Virus record (IMG/VR): IMGVR_UViG_3300020172_000234
Location: 1 to 20,267 of that record
DNA from: a virus
Direction: 5' to 3' (one strand)
Length of the DNA stretch: 20,267 nt
How positions within the stretch are numbered: the first letter of the stretch is position 1; every line of letters starts with the position of its first letter. Below the pieces are notes generated by a model. That model was not told where the DNA came from and ran no database searches. It worked only from the letters and a program-made list of their open reading frames with translations. This document shows positions 1 through 7,101 of the stretch, piece by piece. Made by a program: the position numbers and the translations under genes.

Positions 1-469
1 CATCACTCATCAGCATTGCTAACTCATCGTTAGACAAGTCAAAGTAACGCTCTTTGGTAATGTCTTCTTTGTCTTCCCAATATGCCTTAACGATGCCGTT
101 CTTTTGTAAGAGAGCATCTTTAAACCAATCGTGAAGGATTGCTACACCCTCGTTATCTTTGCGGAATACCCAATTACAGTAGTCAGTTGCTTGCTTGGCA
201 GAGGCTTCGTCTCGTGGGCCTTGAGGCTCAAATACTACAATCTGTTCTGAGCCTGTAAAGATGCGAACAAGTGAAGGCAAAGCACCATCAATGGCTTCTG
301 CAACTTCACCTGTAACGATTGAAGACTTCCCTTCTACCTCATTGCCATAAGGCTGACGGAGATATGCTTCTAACGCTTGCTTGCGTTGCTCAACAGTCTC
401 ACTCTCAATAAAGCCAATGGCATCATCAATTTCTGCCTGTAGTATCGACTTCAAGTCGTTCGTTTCCAT
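1..469 (-). CDS. Phage portal protein, N-terminal part (gene continues past the window edge)
   Basis: Portal proteins form the dodecameric ring at the head vertex through which DNA is packaged and ejected. An open frame runs from an ATG at 469 to the left edge, giving about 156 residues starting METNDLKSILQAEIDDAIGF. Visible portal-like features are the run YGNEVEGKSSIVTGEVAEAI, then LPSLVRIF, then a D..A..AT.YCNWVF stretch and a DWFKDAL..KNGIVKAYW stretch. This pattern is familiar from P22-type portals of short-tailed phages. Its position directly after the large terminase gene is the usual packaging order. The start overlaps the end of the small upstream gene by 44 bases. The C-terminal majority is outside the window, so completeness cannot be judged. 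Assignment is by motif memory, not by search. Confidence 0.82.
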   Translation of the reverse strand, partial: METNDLKSILQAEIDDAIGFIESETVEQRKQALEAYLRQPYGNEVEGKSSIVTGEVAEAIDGALPSLVRIFTGSEQIVVFEPQGPRDEASAKQATDYCNWVFRKDNEGVAILHDWFKDALLQKNGIVKAYWEDKEDITKERYFDLSNDELAMLMSD

Positions 470-608
470 GTGCATCCTTTGGAGGGCGACCTAGTTTCGG
501 TCTTGACGAGGATTGTAACTCTTTTACCACATTTTCCAACATTTCAAGGCGGTTTTCAAGTTCTTTTACTTTAGGTGCTAGATTTACACCCTGCATTTGT
601 ACATACAT
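426..608 (-). CDS. Small coiled-coil protein with an AT-hook-like motif, between TerL and portal
   Basis: About 60 residues are encoded if translation begins at the ATG at 608, which overlaps the terL stop by one base (TGATG). An upstream ATG at 620 would add four residues but lies inside terL. Residues from about 9 to 33 (PKVKELENRLEMLENVVKEL) have heptad spacing typical of a short coiled coil. They are followed by a basic RPKLGRPPK segment that resembles an AT-hook, the minor-groove DNA-binding motif. The 3' end overlaps the portal start by 44 bases. Lying between TerL and portal, it could be a DNA-binding packaging accessory, but that is inference. I do not recognise a named family. Confidence 0.6.
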   Translation of the reverse strand: MYVQMQGVNLAPKVKELENRLEMLENVVKELQSSSRPKLGRPPKDAHGNERLEVDTTGRN

Positions 609-1870
609 CAGACAATCCATTTCGGAGGTTGGTTAATCGGCTTAGACCACGTTGAATGTCCTTCATCCAATCCAAGGGCTAAGTAGCGGAACGAGTCACT
701 TCCATGAGAAGACCAATCGTGTAGCGGTCTTTCAAAGAATATCTTACGCTTCTCATCGTAATCTCTGCGATAGTTTCTCAGGCAATTCAAGCCATTCTGC
801 ACTTTAGGTACGTTAAACCAGCACCTTGGCAATAGTCGCCTCACAGCCTGAATACCATCGTCTAAGCCCATCCTTGGGGCTATCTTTATCTCTAGTCCTG
901 ATTCCTCAAGCATCTCTAGTCGGCTCTTGCCTGTGCCTAACTCCCTAACCCTTACGTCATGGGGCAGAATATGCTCTGCTTTTGAGTAGTCGTTATCTTT
1001 AATCCACTTAACGTAGTGGTCTAGTCCAACTCCATGATTCTCGTAGTAGTCGATTAGTCTGACCTCAGTACCCACCAGTTGAGCCACCCAGATAGACGTA
1101 GAGTCACCCATGCCCAAGTCCCAAGCGGTAAAAGTTCTGCTCAGTTCCTCTCTGGGAATCTCCTGCATATGCTTCTTTTCTTCTAGGCCATTCAGGATAG
1201 TTCCGTAGTACGAACCCTCTACAGCAGCGTCAAAGCTACACTCAAACTCTTGGCGGTACTTATCCTCGCCCATCTCACTCTTAGCAGCCTTTAGTTCTGT
1301 ATCATCCACTACGCCTGTCTCAGAGGCTTTGAACTCTAGCAGTCCCCATCCTTCTTCTTTCTCTGCCCTGTCTCGCAACTCTTTAAAGTGGTTGTGTCCC
1401 TTTGGCGTACCAATAAAGAGACACCAGCCTTTTCTGTCTGTCAGAGCAGGTCTAACAATGTCTGTCCATATTTTAGGATTCTGGTCACCCACCTCATCAA
1501 TGATGACCCCATCAAAGAATTGACCTCGCAGGGAATCAGGATTGTCTGAGCCGTATAGCTGAATACGCCTACCCCAGAAGTCAACCCGCAGTTCTGAGAT
1601 GTTGTTAGTACCGCCTAGCGGAGTAGTGTATTTAACGAGATAGTCCCAAGCTACCCTTTTAGCCTGTCCATATGTCGGGGCAATGTAGGCATATCTGGGT
1701 GTTTCTTTCTCGTTTAGCACCGCCTCACGGATTAGATGGTTAAGCGCAGCTACAGTCTTACCGAATCTACGATGTGCCACCACTACTGCAAAGCGTTTGC
1801 CATCCAGTAACTCGTGAACCTTTAGTTGGTGTTCCCTTGGCTTATAGGGAATTTCGATTACTTCGCCCAT
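608..1870 (-). CDS. terL: Terminase large subunit (packaging ATPase and nuclease)
   Basis: The large terminase pumps DNA into the prohead by ATP hydrolysis and cuts the concatemer. The 420-residue length is normal for a compact TerL. The N-terminal ATPase shows a Walker A variant HRRFGKT (33-39), Walker B GVIIDE (121-126) with the catalytic Glu, and the coupling motif IGTPKG (153-158). The C-terminal RNase H-like nuclease shows acidic positions at D251 (TAWDLGMGD), D305 (LPHD) and D392 (GSDSFRY), the expected metal-binding set. The ATG at 1870 overlaps the upstream TerS-like gene by 13 bases, which suggests translational coupling. All key residues are present, so the gene appears intact. The portal gene follows after one small gene. 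Confidence 0.95.
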   Translation of the reverse strand: MGEVIEIPYKPREHQLKVHELLDGKRFAVVVAHRRFGKTVAALNHLIREAVLNEKETPRYAYIAPTYGQAKRVAWDYLVKYTTPLGGTNNISELRVDFWGRRIQLYGSDNPDSLRGQFFDGVIIDEVGDQNPKIWTDIVRPALTDRKGWCLFIGTPKGHNHFKELRDRAEKEEGWGLLEFKASETGVVDDTELKAAKSEMGEDKYRQEFECSFDAAVEGSYYGTILNGLEEKKHMQEIPREELSRTFTAWDLGMGDSTSIWVAQLVGTEVRLIDYYENHGVGLDHYVKWIKDNDYSKAEHILPHDVRVRELGTGKSRLEMLEESGLEIKIAPRMGLDDGIQAVRRLLPRCWFNVPKVQNGLNCLRNYRRDYDEKRKIFFERPLHDWSSHGSDSFRYLALGLDEGHSTWSKPINQPPKWIV

Positions 1871-2148
1871 GTAACTTTCATTTCAATAGGTTTGTTGGAA
1901 TCACCAGTTAACTCAGTCCTAGCCAACTTAGGAATGTGATACTCAACAACGCTTTGAAACATCTCAAAGGCTTTTGCAGGGTTTGGTTTAATTTCATTTG
2001 TAGGGTCACCATCAGCAACAGCATTAAGCCACTCAGTAAGCCTGTGTGCGTTTTGGTCAACAAATAAGGCTATGGCTTGTCTTGCCTCTTGCGTAGCCTT
2101 GTTGGGTGTTCCAACGGCTCTACCGCCTGTTTTAACTCCATTAGCCAT
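1858..2148 (-). CDS. Probable terminase small subunit-like protein
   Basis: This is a 96-residue protein immediately before terL, the usual site of the small terminase subunit that recognises the packaging signal and recruits TerL. The start is taken at the ATG at 2148, preceded by GAGAGGT; a TTG at 2154 is possible. The N-terminus is basic and Gly-rich (GVKTGGRAVGTPNKATQEAR), followed by predicted helices (ARQAIALFVDQNAHRLTEWL and KAFEMFQSVVEYHIPKLART). The R.GTPNK motif followed by helices is common in proteins encoded just upstream of phage terL. I do not see a clear helix-turn-helix, so the TerS role rests largely on position, size and basic N-terminus. It overlaps the GIY-YIG gene by 8 bases. 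Confidence 0.6.
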   Translation of the reverse strand: MANGVKTGGRAVGTPNKATQEARQAIALFVDQNAHRLTEWLNAVADGDPTNEIKPNPAKAFEMFQSVVEYHIPKLARTELTGDSNKPIEMKVTWAK

Positions 2149-2542
2149 ATGCAACCTCTCTAAATAAATCTACTTTAGACTGGTCAATCAATGATGGGTT
2201 AACTTTGTTGTAGGAAAGCAACAATCTAGCAGCGCAAGCACGAGAGCCTATGCGTTCAATTAGTTTCTCGTAATCTTGTTTAACAATGCGTTTTTTGGTA
2301 GATGTGCATCCATTGCCACCTTTGCATTTATTTAGGCTTGGCTTATGTAATGAGATGAATTCCACCTCTTTTGCATACGCAAGTTTTTCTGTTGCGAATG
2401 TCTCAAGTATTTCTCCAGACAATTTAAAGTTCTTCTTTTGAACCTCAAATCTGCGCCCAGAGCCTTTGCCTATGTAAACAATTGAACCTTGCTCGTTCTT
2501 GATTGCATAAACATAGAACTTGTTTATTGGTCTTCCAGCCAT
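2141..2542 (-). CDS. GIY-YIG family endonuclease
   Basis: GIY-YIG nucleases cut DNA with a single compact domain and include homing endonucleases and phage repair or packaging nucleases. In this 133-residue protein the first motif is FYVYAI (9-14) and the second VYIGKG (22-27), followed by the conserved Arg region GSGRRF (27-32). A helix with AKEVEFI (57-63) supplies the catalytic Glu, and LNKCKGGNG (70-78) is the usual C-terminal motif with its Asn. The C-terminal 45 residues are basic and of unknown role. A GAGGAGT ribosome-binding site precedes the ATG at 2542. Its placement directly before TerS/TerL, with overlapping ends, suggests either a mobile homing-type gene or a packaging-linked nuclease; the sequence does not decide between them. 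Confidence 0.85.
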   Translation of the reverse strand: MAGRPINKFYVYAIKNEQGSIVYIGKGSGRRFEVQKKNFKLSGEILETFATEKLAYAKEVEFISLHKPSLNKCKGGNGCTSTKKRIVKQDYEKLIERIGSRACAARLLLSYNKVNPSLIDQSKVDLFREVAYG

Positions 2543-2584
2543 TGTGTTTGACTCCTCTAGGGTTGGTCAAGGTTAAGTAATACT

Positions 2585-4822
2585 TTATTCTAACAGACTT
2601 GTAATCTCTTTGCGTTTTTCTTCGTCTAGTAGGCTTGTTGCTGGTAATAGCGGAGTAGCAGCAAATAATGGTTGACCCTTAGATGTTCCCTCTTTCATTT
2701 GAGGAGTAACGTCTAAGTAACGGATTGTTTCGCCACCGCCTAAATTCTTTTCTTTATATCTATTTGCTAATGCTTGGGCTTCAGCCATGTTTGCAGCATT
2801 TTGATTTATGACTGTAGTTGTTCCATTTGGCTCAACGCCAAAAACTGTATGGTCATTGAAATAGCCTTGTTTAACAACATAATCAACATAAGGAACGCTG
2901 TCAGTTTTAATCTTTGTCTCACCTACGCTTGCGCCATACTTTTTGCCGTACTTATCCAAAAACTTAGGATAAATCTCGTCATAGTATTTCTTCATGCCTT
3001 CACCACCAATATCTAAACCTTCGCCACTAATGGTTTTTTTATTGTTAAGCATGATTTCTTTAGCTATGTCTTTACCCACAACTTCAGAAAGATTTTTACC
3101 CATGAAATTTTTAATGCTTTCATCGCTTACATTGTCAACAATTCCATCATTGTTAACACCAATCCGTAAAGATTGACCAGATTTCATATCTAAAGCAACT
3201 GATTTTGATTTTTCACCAGTAGCCATATTAGTTCTACCGATTACGTTTATTTCATCAACTTCATTGCTTAACTTATATCTACCTGCTTGCTGTTTACCAG
3301 TAGTCAATCCTATACGCTCATAGCCATTGTCGGCAGCATACTTGGTTAGTCTTTTGAGTGCCAACTGATACCATGTGTCTTTAAATGGTGCGTCTGGAAT
3401 TCCAGTTTGTCCAGTTTTTGACAATTCTTGTGCTTGATTCATTAAATCAAAACGCTGTTGAGCAATTGCGTTTTTTTCTTCTTCTGTTTTTGCTTGCTCT
3501 TTTAATTTCCCTAAACGCTTATGTTCTTCTTTTAAAGCAGCTATTTGTTGTTGCGCCTGATTTTGTGCTTTAGGGTCGTTATAGCCCTTCTCCCTACCTG
3601 CTTGATGCCAATCAGATTGAATTTCCTCAACCAATAGCATTTTCTTACCATCAGCATCAATGCGGTCATTAACCCTCATATGGGCTAAGATATTAGGCTG
3701 GTCAAAGTGAGATGATTTATATGTACTTGCATCTTCACCAGCATAAAACTTATCAAGCCTTGCTCGTTCAATATCTGTCAACGGAAGATTAGCAAAGCCA
3801 CCTTGTCCATACTTTTCTCTAAGAGACTTGGTGTATTTATCATACGCACTCATGTTTTCTGGCAATGTCAGCAATATTTCACGATAGTTTTCACCACCAG
3901 CTAACTGATATTTTCCGTATCTAGTTAAATCTTCTGCTTGTGCGCCTGATAATTCACTTATTATTTCTTCTCGTGACATTGCGTCACCATAATTATCTAC
4001 TGGCTTGTATCCACGAACCCGTACATATTCATTTTGTAATTGTAAATCTGGTAATTTTGAAAAGTCTTGATTTCCATAAGTTACCTCTTGAACATCCACA
4101 CGATTATTAGCCAAGAAGTCCTGAACCTCTTGTTTAGTAACATTAGGCTTGTCTCTCAGGAACTCATCCAATCCTGTGAATTGCAGTTCTTCCTTCTTAA
4201 CATCAGGTGCTTTCATCAAGTCGTTAATAAAAGACTGACCAGTTCCCTTGTTTCTACCAAGATTTAGCGCAGCTTGCTCAGTAGCAGAATAAAACCCAAT
4301 GTCAGATACTGGTGCTTGTGGCTTAGTCTGTAACAGGCTTTCTATAGGCTCTGTTTTGGTAGCCAATAAACCCTCTGGGGCAACAGCAAACAATGGCTGT
4401 GGCACTACCTTACTCATCATGCTGTTAGGACGCTGACCCATCATAGTAGCTGCCAGTTCTTCTCCTACTACTTGTCCTACCTTTTGCACACCCCTTACGG
4501 CTGGCATAGGGTTTAGCGGAACAAATGACGCAGCTTGGCCTGCTACCTGACCAACCTTTGATGTTGGTGCAAGTGGTAAATCTTTTAAGAACTTCTCTGT
4601 TGTGTAAGGAAACTGCGCTGGTGCTTGATAACTAACATCACCAAACATTTCTGTCGAACTAGGTGACCTAAGTAAATTAGCAATATCAGCAGGTGCGCCT
4701 AGCAAGCCAGCCAAACGTCCTCGTAAAACATCAATAGGCAAATTGGCAGAGTCAGCAGGGCTACCTTGTCTGCGCCTGTTTAACTGCGGATAAAAGCCAA
4801 ATGCTGCGCCTAAATCTGCCAT
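2585..4822 (-). CDS. Large polyvalent-type phage protein, function unknown
   Basis: This 745-residue protein lies in the packaging/head gene block. Residues 1-165 are low-complexity with repeated PLFA.AP style linkers (VVPQPLFAVAPEG near 139-151). Residues 205-245 hold KKEELQFTGLDEFL and VTKQEVQDFL. A central domain contains VEEIQSDWHQAGR (398-410), a charged helical stretch (420-470), and PFKDTWYQLALKRL plus AADNGYERIGLTTG (479-509). Then comes GGEGMKKYYDEIYPKFLDKY (606-625), and a C-terminal TPQMKEGTSKGQPLF tail (706-720). I recognise these blocks as recurring in very large phage polyvalent proteins, often near head genes. No enzymatic activity is established to my knowledge. Possible roles are an injected protein or head-associated enzyme. 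It starts two bases after the DUF6496-like gene ends. Confidence 0.7.
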   Translation of the reverse strand: MADLGAAFGFYPQLNRRRQGSPADSANLPIDVLRGRLAGLLGAPADIANLLRSPSSTEMFGDVSYQAPAQFPYTTEKFLKDLPLAPTSKVGQVAGQAASFVPLNPMPAVRGVQKVGQVVGEELAATMMGQRPNSMMSKVVPQPLFAVAPEGLLATKTEPIESLLQTKPQAPVSDIGFYSATEQAALNLGRNKGTGQSFINDLMKAPDVKKEELQFTGLDEFLRDKPNVTKQEVQDFLANNRVDVQEVTYGNQDFSKLPDLQLQNEYVRVRGYKPVDNYGDAMSREEIISELSGAQAEDLTRYGKYQLAGGENYREILLTLPENMSAYDKYTKSLREKYGQGGFANLPLTDIERARLDKFYAGEDASTYKSSHFDQPNILAHMRVNDRIDADGKKMLLVEEIQSDWHQAGREKGYNDPKAQNQAQQQIAALKEEHKRLGKLKEQAKTEEEKNAIAQQRFDLMNQAQELSKTGQTGIPDAPFKDTWYQLALKRLTKYAADNGYERIGLTTGKQQAGRYKLSNEVDEINVIGRTNMATGEKSKSVALDMKSGQSLRIGVNNDGIVDNVSDESIKNFMGKNLSEVVGKDIAKEIMLNNKKTISGEGLDIGGEGMKKYYDEIYPKFLDKYGKKYGASVGETKIKTDSVPYVDYVVKQGYFNDHTVFGVEPNGTTTVINQNAANMAEAQALANRYKEKNLGGGETIRYLDVTPQMKEGTSKGQPLFAATPLLPATSLLDEEKRKEITSLLE

Positions 4823-4824
4823 GA

Positions 4825-5004
4825 TTATTTACCTTTGTATCTACCCATTTGTTTAGCACCTTCGCTAATAGCAATAGCAATAGCTTGCTTTGGATTCTTA
4901 ACGACTTTACCGCCCTTACCAGAGTGCAGTTCGCCTTTGCCAAACTCGTGCATTACAGCACCCATCTTGGCTTTGCCAGCTTTGTTCATCTTAGGAGTTT
5001 TCAT
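4825..5004 (-). CDS. Small basic DUF6496-like protein
   Basis: A 59-residue protein begins MKTPKMNKAGKAKMGAVMHE. It contains VMHEFGKGELHSG (18-29) followed by KNPKQAIAIAISEG (36-49), which closely matches the pattern of DUF6496 proteins (VM.EF..G.LHSG...V...KQAIAIALSEA). These short basic proteins are widespread in phages and bacteria, and their function is unknown. The ATG at 5004 overlaps the preceding stop (ATGA), and the gene ends two bases before the 745-aa gene starts, so all are likely co-translated. The high Lys/Gly content would suit nucleic-acid contact, but this is inference. Confidence 0.75.
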   Translation of the reverse strand: MKTPKMNKAGKAKMGAVMHEFGKGELHSGKGGKVVKNPKQAIAIAISEGAKQMGRYKGK

Positions 5005-5111
5005 TTTTTAGGCTTTTTTGCTTTGTTCTTTGCAGTACGCTCACCACGCTCGGGCTTAGTCTTCTTCTGCATAAGTTTCTGCATCATCTCTGTTGCTTGC
5101 TGATTTATCAT
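5001..5111 (-). CDS. Small Lys-rich peptide (36 aa)
   Basis: The frame reads MINQQATEMMQKLMQKKTKP followed by a very basic tail rich in Lys and Arg ending KAKKPKK. Support comes from the ATGA overlap with the next gene at 5001-5004 and from an AGGAAGAAA stretch upstream of the start. The first 56 bases overlap the 3' end of the Cys-rich gene in another frame, which lowers certainty. No family is recognised. The polybasic tail could bind DNA or RNA. Confidence 0.45.
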   Translation of the reverse strand: MINQQATEMMQKLMQKKTKPERGERTAKNKAKKPKK

Positions 5112-5553
5112 TTTCTTCCTCCGTTATTGGCCCACCACTAATCCATGCCTCACAAGTCCTCTTGGAAGCACACTTAAAGTCAAACACTTCGCAATAGCCT
5201 AAGTCACCAGCATCAATGACTTCCCAAGCATCCATTTCCTCGCCATTCATCTCAAGACCTGATTCAATGCAAGCAAGCATCTTAGGGGTCTGAATGAAAG
5301 CAGCGCAGTTACCGCAACGAGACTTTTTAGCCTGTGCAGGTGAGATTCTCCAAGCCTTAGAAATATCACGCCAGTAGTCCATGTTTGGCTCATTGGGATT
5401 CATTGGGCCATAGTTAGCTTTATCAATGGCTTTCTGGCGACACTCAAGATTGACTTCTACGTCACCTGTCGCAACTGGACACGCTTCGCCCTTTTTTTCT
5501 TGGCTTTGTATCTCAATCTCAATTTTTACGGATGGTTCTAGTAATCCACTCAT
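5056..5553 (-). CDS. Cys-rich, probably metal- or Fe-S-binding phage protein
   Basis: This 165-residue hypothetical protein is the first gene downstream of the terminator at 5588-5614. Residues 55-75 (EPNMDYWRDISKAWRISPAQ) lead into RCGNCAAF with C80 and C83. Further cysteines are C95 (MLACIESG), C121 (LGYCEVF), C128 and C134 (KCASKRTCEAW). The spacing CxxC, then single cysteines before aromatic positions, resembles high-potential iron-sulfur-like proteins seen in phage genomes, but I cannot verify that. The C-terminal 25 residues are strongly acidic (EEENDK, DDAETYAEED). The start at 5553 is preceded by GTAGGGA. Its place at the head of the packaging block suggests a virion or assembly role, which is inference. 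Confidence 0.7.
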   Translation of the reverse strand: MSGLLEPSVKIEIEIQSQEKKGEACPVATGDVEVNLECRQKAIDKANYGPMNPNEPNMDYWRDISKAWRISPAQAKKSRCGNCAAFIQTPKMLACIESGLEMNGEEMDAWEVIDAGDLGYCEVFDFKCASKRTCEAWISGGPITEEENDKSASNRDDAETYAEED

Positions 5554-5587
5554 GGCTATCCCTACGGAGTTTGTGCTATTTTCTCAC

Positions 5588-5614
5588 AAAAAAAAGAGAG
5601 ACGCAAATCTCTCT
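5588..5614 (-). terminator. Rho-independent terminator ending the dpdA operon
   Basis: Read on the minus strand this is AGAGAGA, a six-base loop TTTGCG, TCTCTCT, then eight T in total including the last stem base's neighbours. The 7-bp perfect stem followed by a T-run is a standard intrinsic terminator. It lies 27 bases downstream of the HNH/Ref-like gene stop and before the Cys-rich gene, so it separates the early modification operon from the packaging genes. Confidence 0.85.
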
Positions 5615-5640
5615 AAAGTCTCAATGGCAACTGAGTAACG

Positions 5641-5898
5641 CTATCCTAACATTTTTCTTAATGTTTCGTTTAAAACTGACATTTCATCTTGCTTATAAAT
5701 TGCCCAATTACGTTTCTGACCATGCAAACCAAGAAAATTGTTTGTATGGCAATCCTTGCATAAAGGAATACATAAGTATTGGTTATGTTGGACAATGTGG
5801 TGTGCATCACTTGGGCCAGAAGCATTGCAGACCCCACAAGGCATTTCTTTAATCTTTGCCAAGTGGAGTCGTTCCCTGTTATTGGGTCTGTTGTTCAT
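5641..5898 (-). CDS. HNH-type zinc nuclease, Ref/DUF968-like
   Basis: This 85-residue protein has the zinc-finger nuclease layout CGVC (21-24), SDAHHI (30-35), IPLCKDCH (44-51) and a distal LHG (58-60). This resembles the C-terminal nuclease domain of P1 Ref, a RecA-dependent HNH endonuclease, and DUF968-type phage proteins; paired CxxC sites hold structural zinc and DAHH supplies catalytic His. It has only the nuclease core, shorter than Ref itself. The ATG at 5898 lies inside the end of the transporter gene (20-base overlap), so it is the last cistron of the dpdA operon, right before the terminator. A role in recombination, or in cutting DNA lacking the phage modification, would be inference. 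Confidence 0.78.
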   Translation of the reverse strand: MNNRPNNRERLHLAKIKEMPCGVCNASGPSDAHHIVQHNQYLCIPLCKDCHTNNFLGLHGQKRNWAIYKQDEMSVLNETLRKMLG

Positions 5899-6364
5899 TT
5901 TGAAACTTTAGTAGCAAAAATGACCATACTGCACCACCAGAAACTTTGGCAATAAACTGAAGTGCAATAATTTCTGGCATCAAAACACCAAATGCAATTG
6001 TTGGAAATAGCAAAGAATCCACGGCAGCACCAGCCGTATTTGAAACATTTGCTCGTTTAATCCATGAGCCTGTTGCTTTTACAAATACCGCCCAATCAAC
6101 TAAAGCGGCAACCAAGAACGCAACGGCAGAAGCTACTGCAATCATTCCTGCGGCAGGGTTTAGCAGATAAGTTAACCCACCAGTACCGACAATTAAGCAT
6201 CCCATTTGCCAAGTTTTTAGGCGAACATGAAGCCAATCTCTCAATGTCAAATCAAGTCCGATTAGGAAAAAGGCATTTATTGGGCTAATCGATGGGCCAA
6301 AGGTTGCCACCAAAAGGTTTGCCAAGGTCATTGCCACAGCATAAATAATTAAAGCAAAAATCAT
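5879..6364 (-). CDS. yhhQ: VUT/YhhQ-family queuosine-precursor transporter
   Basis: Vut_1/YhhQ proteins are inner-membrane importers of the 7-deazaguanine precursors preQ0 and preQ1. This 161-residue protein has about five or six hydrophobic segments. It carries NLLVATFGPSISPINAFFLIG (16-36) and DLTLRDWLH (38-46), and ends with SNTAGAAVDSLLFPTIAFG (108-126), matching the family's conserved loops. The ATG at 6364 is chosen because it forms an ATGA overlap with the dpdA stop; upstream in-frame codons to 6403 lie inside dpdA. The length is shorter than E. coli YhhQ (about 220 residues), as in other phage versions I recall. Coupling to dpdA indicates supply of the modified base from the medium or host rather than de novo synthesis, since no queC/queD/queE/folE genes are visible. 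Confidence 0.85.
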   Translation of the reverse strand: MIFALIIYAVAMTLANLLVATFGPSISPINAFFLIGLDLTLRDWLHVRLKTWQMGCLIVGTGGLTYLLNPAAGMIAVASAVAFLVAALVDWAVFVKATGSWIKRANVSNTAGAAVDSLLFPTIAFGVLMPEIIALQFIAKVSGGAVWSFLLLKFQNEQQTQ

Positions 6365-7101
6365 AAAAGTGTTTCCTGTTCCATTGGTTGATAAAAGTTC
6401 CATCTGGATGGGGCATTAAAGGCTTCTATCCTAGAACGCATGATTTGCGCCCTTGCTTCCTTGGTAGGCGGCAAATAATTTCCATGCTTCCAATGCACAT
6501 CAATGCCTACATTCCTACCAATATTGGTGCTATCGGCTGATGAAAATGGTAGCTTGGTAAAGATTGCAGGGTCTAACATCCTCAAACCATGAAGTTTGCA
6601 AGCAGGTCTTCCCATGTCGTCACAAATAACCCTCATTGCCTGACCAATTTTTACCCACCATTGAGATGTTCCAACTGTAGAAAACTCTCCAGAACTTCCA
6701 ATGCAGACTCGAACATAGGTGTTTGCCAGTTGCTCTAGTCTTTCAAGAGATTCGTGCATATGCCAAACTGGTGCGCCAAACCATGTCGGCAATGGGCAAT
6801 CTCTTAACAAAGCATCGTTGTCAGCTTCTGTTCCATCAATCACATCAGGAATTACTGCAAAGTCGCAAGATGGAACTTTCTTTAGGTTTAACGCCCAATC
6901 GTAGAAAGGCTGCCAATTAAGAATTGGATTACCTTGTTTCCAAGCAGAAAAAGCCCCATTATCTATGGCAAATGATTGACAAACTTCTATTGCTACAGAC
7001 AACTGGTCAGAATGAGCAAATGAAACAAACGCATGACCACTTTCAATTGCTTTAACCGCTACTGTAGCTGGTGTTATTGGAAGTCCGTGATAGTGAATCA
7101 T
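6361..7101 (-). CDS. dpdA: DpdA-like DNA 7-deazaguanine transglycosylase (TGT superfamily)
   Basis: DpdA proteins are relatives of tRNA-guanine transglycosylase that exchange guanine in DNA for a 7-deazaguanine such as preQ0. This 246-residue protein has FAIDNGAFSAW (44-54), equivalent to the DSGGF substrate-binding motif of TGT. FAVIPDVIDG (81-90) and IGSSGEFSTVG (134-144) follow. KLHGLRML (169-176) and SSADSTN (187-193) come next, with D190 at the likely nucleophile position seen as SADS in DpdA proteins. The CxCxxC zinc motif of tRNA-specific TGTs is absent, and the protein is shorter than bacterial TGT (about 370). It shares ATGA overlaps with genes on both sides (7098-7101 and 6361-6364). 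Enzyme identity is inferred from motifs and from the neighbouring transporter; the exact base made is unknown. Confidence 0.8.
   Translation of the reverse strand: MIHYHGLPITPATVAVKAIESGHAFVSFAHSDQLSVAIEVCQSFAIDNGAFSAWKQGNPILNWQPFYDWALNLKKVPSCDFAVIPDVIDGTEADNDALLRDCPLPTWFGAPVWHMHESLERLEQLANTYVRVCIGSSGEFSTVGTSQWWVKIGQAMRVICDDMGRPACKLHGLRMLDPAIFTKLPFSSADSTNIGRNVGIDVHWKHGNYLPPTKEARAQIMRSRIEAFNAPSRWNFYQPMEQETLL

Noticed and set aside
4761-4943. 60-aa minus-strand frame over the start of the 745-aa gene
   Set aside because: It lies in the wrong frame across both the DUF6496-like gene and the 745-aa gene, which have better family support.
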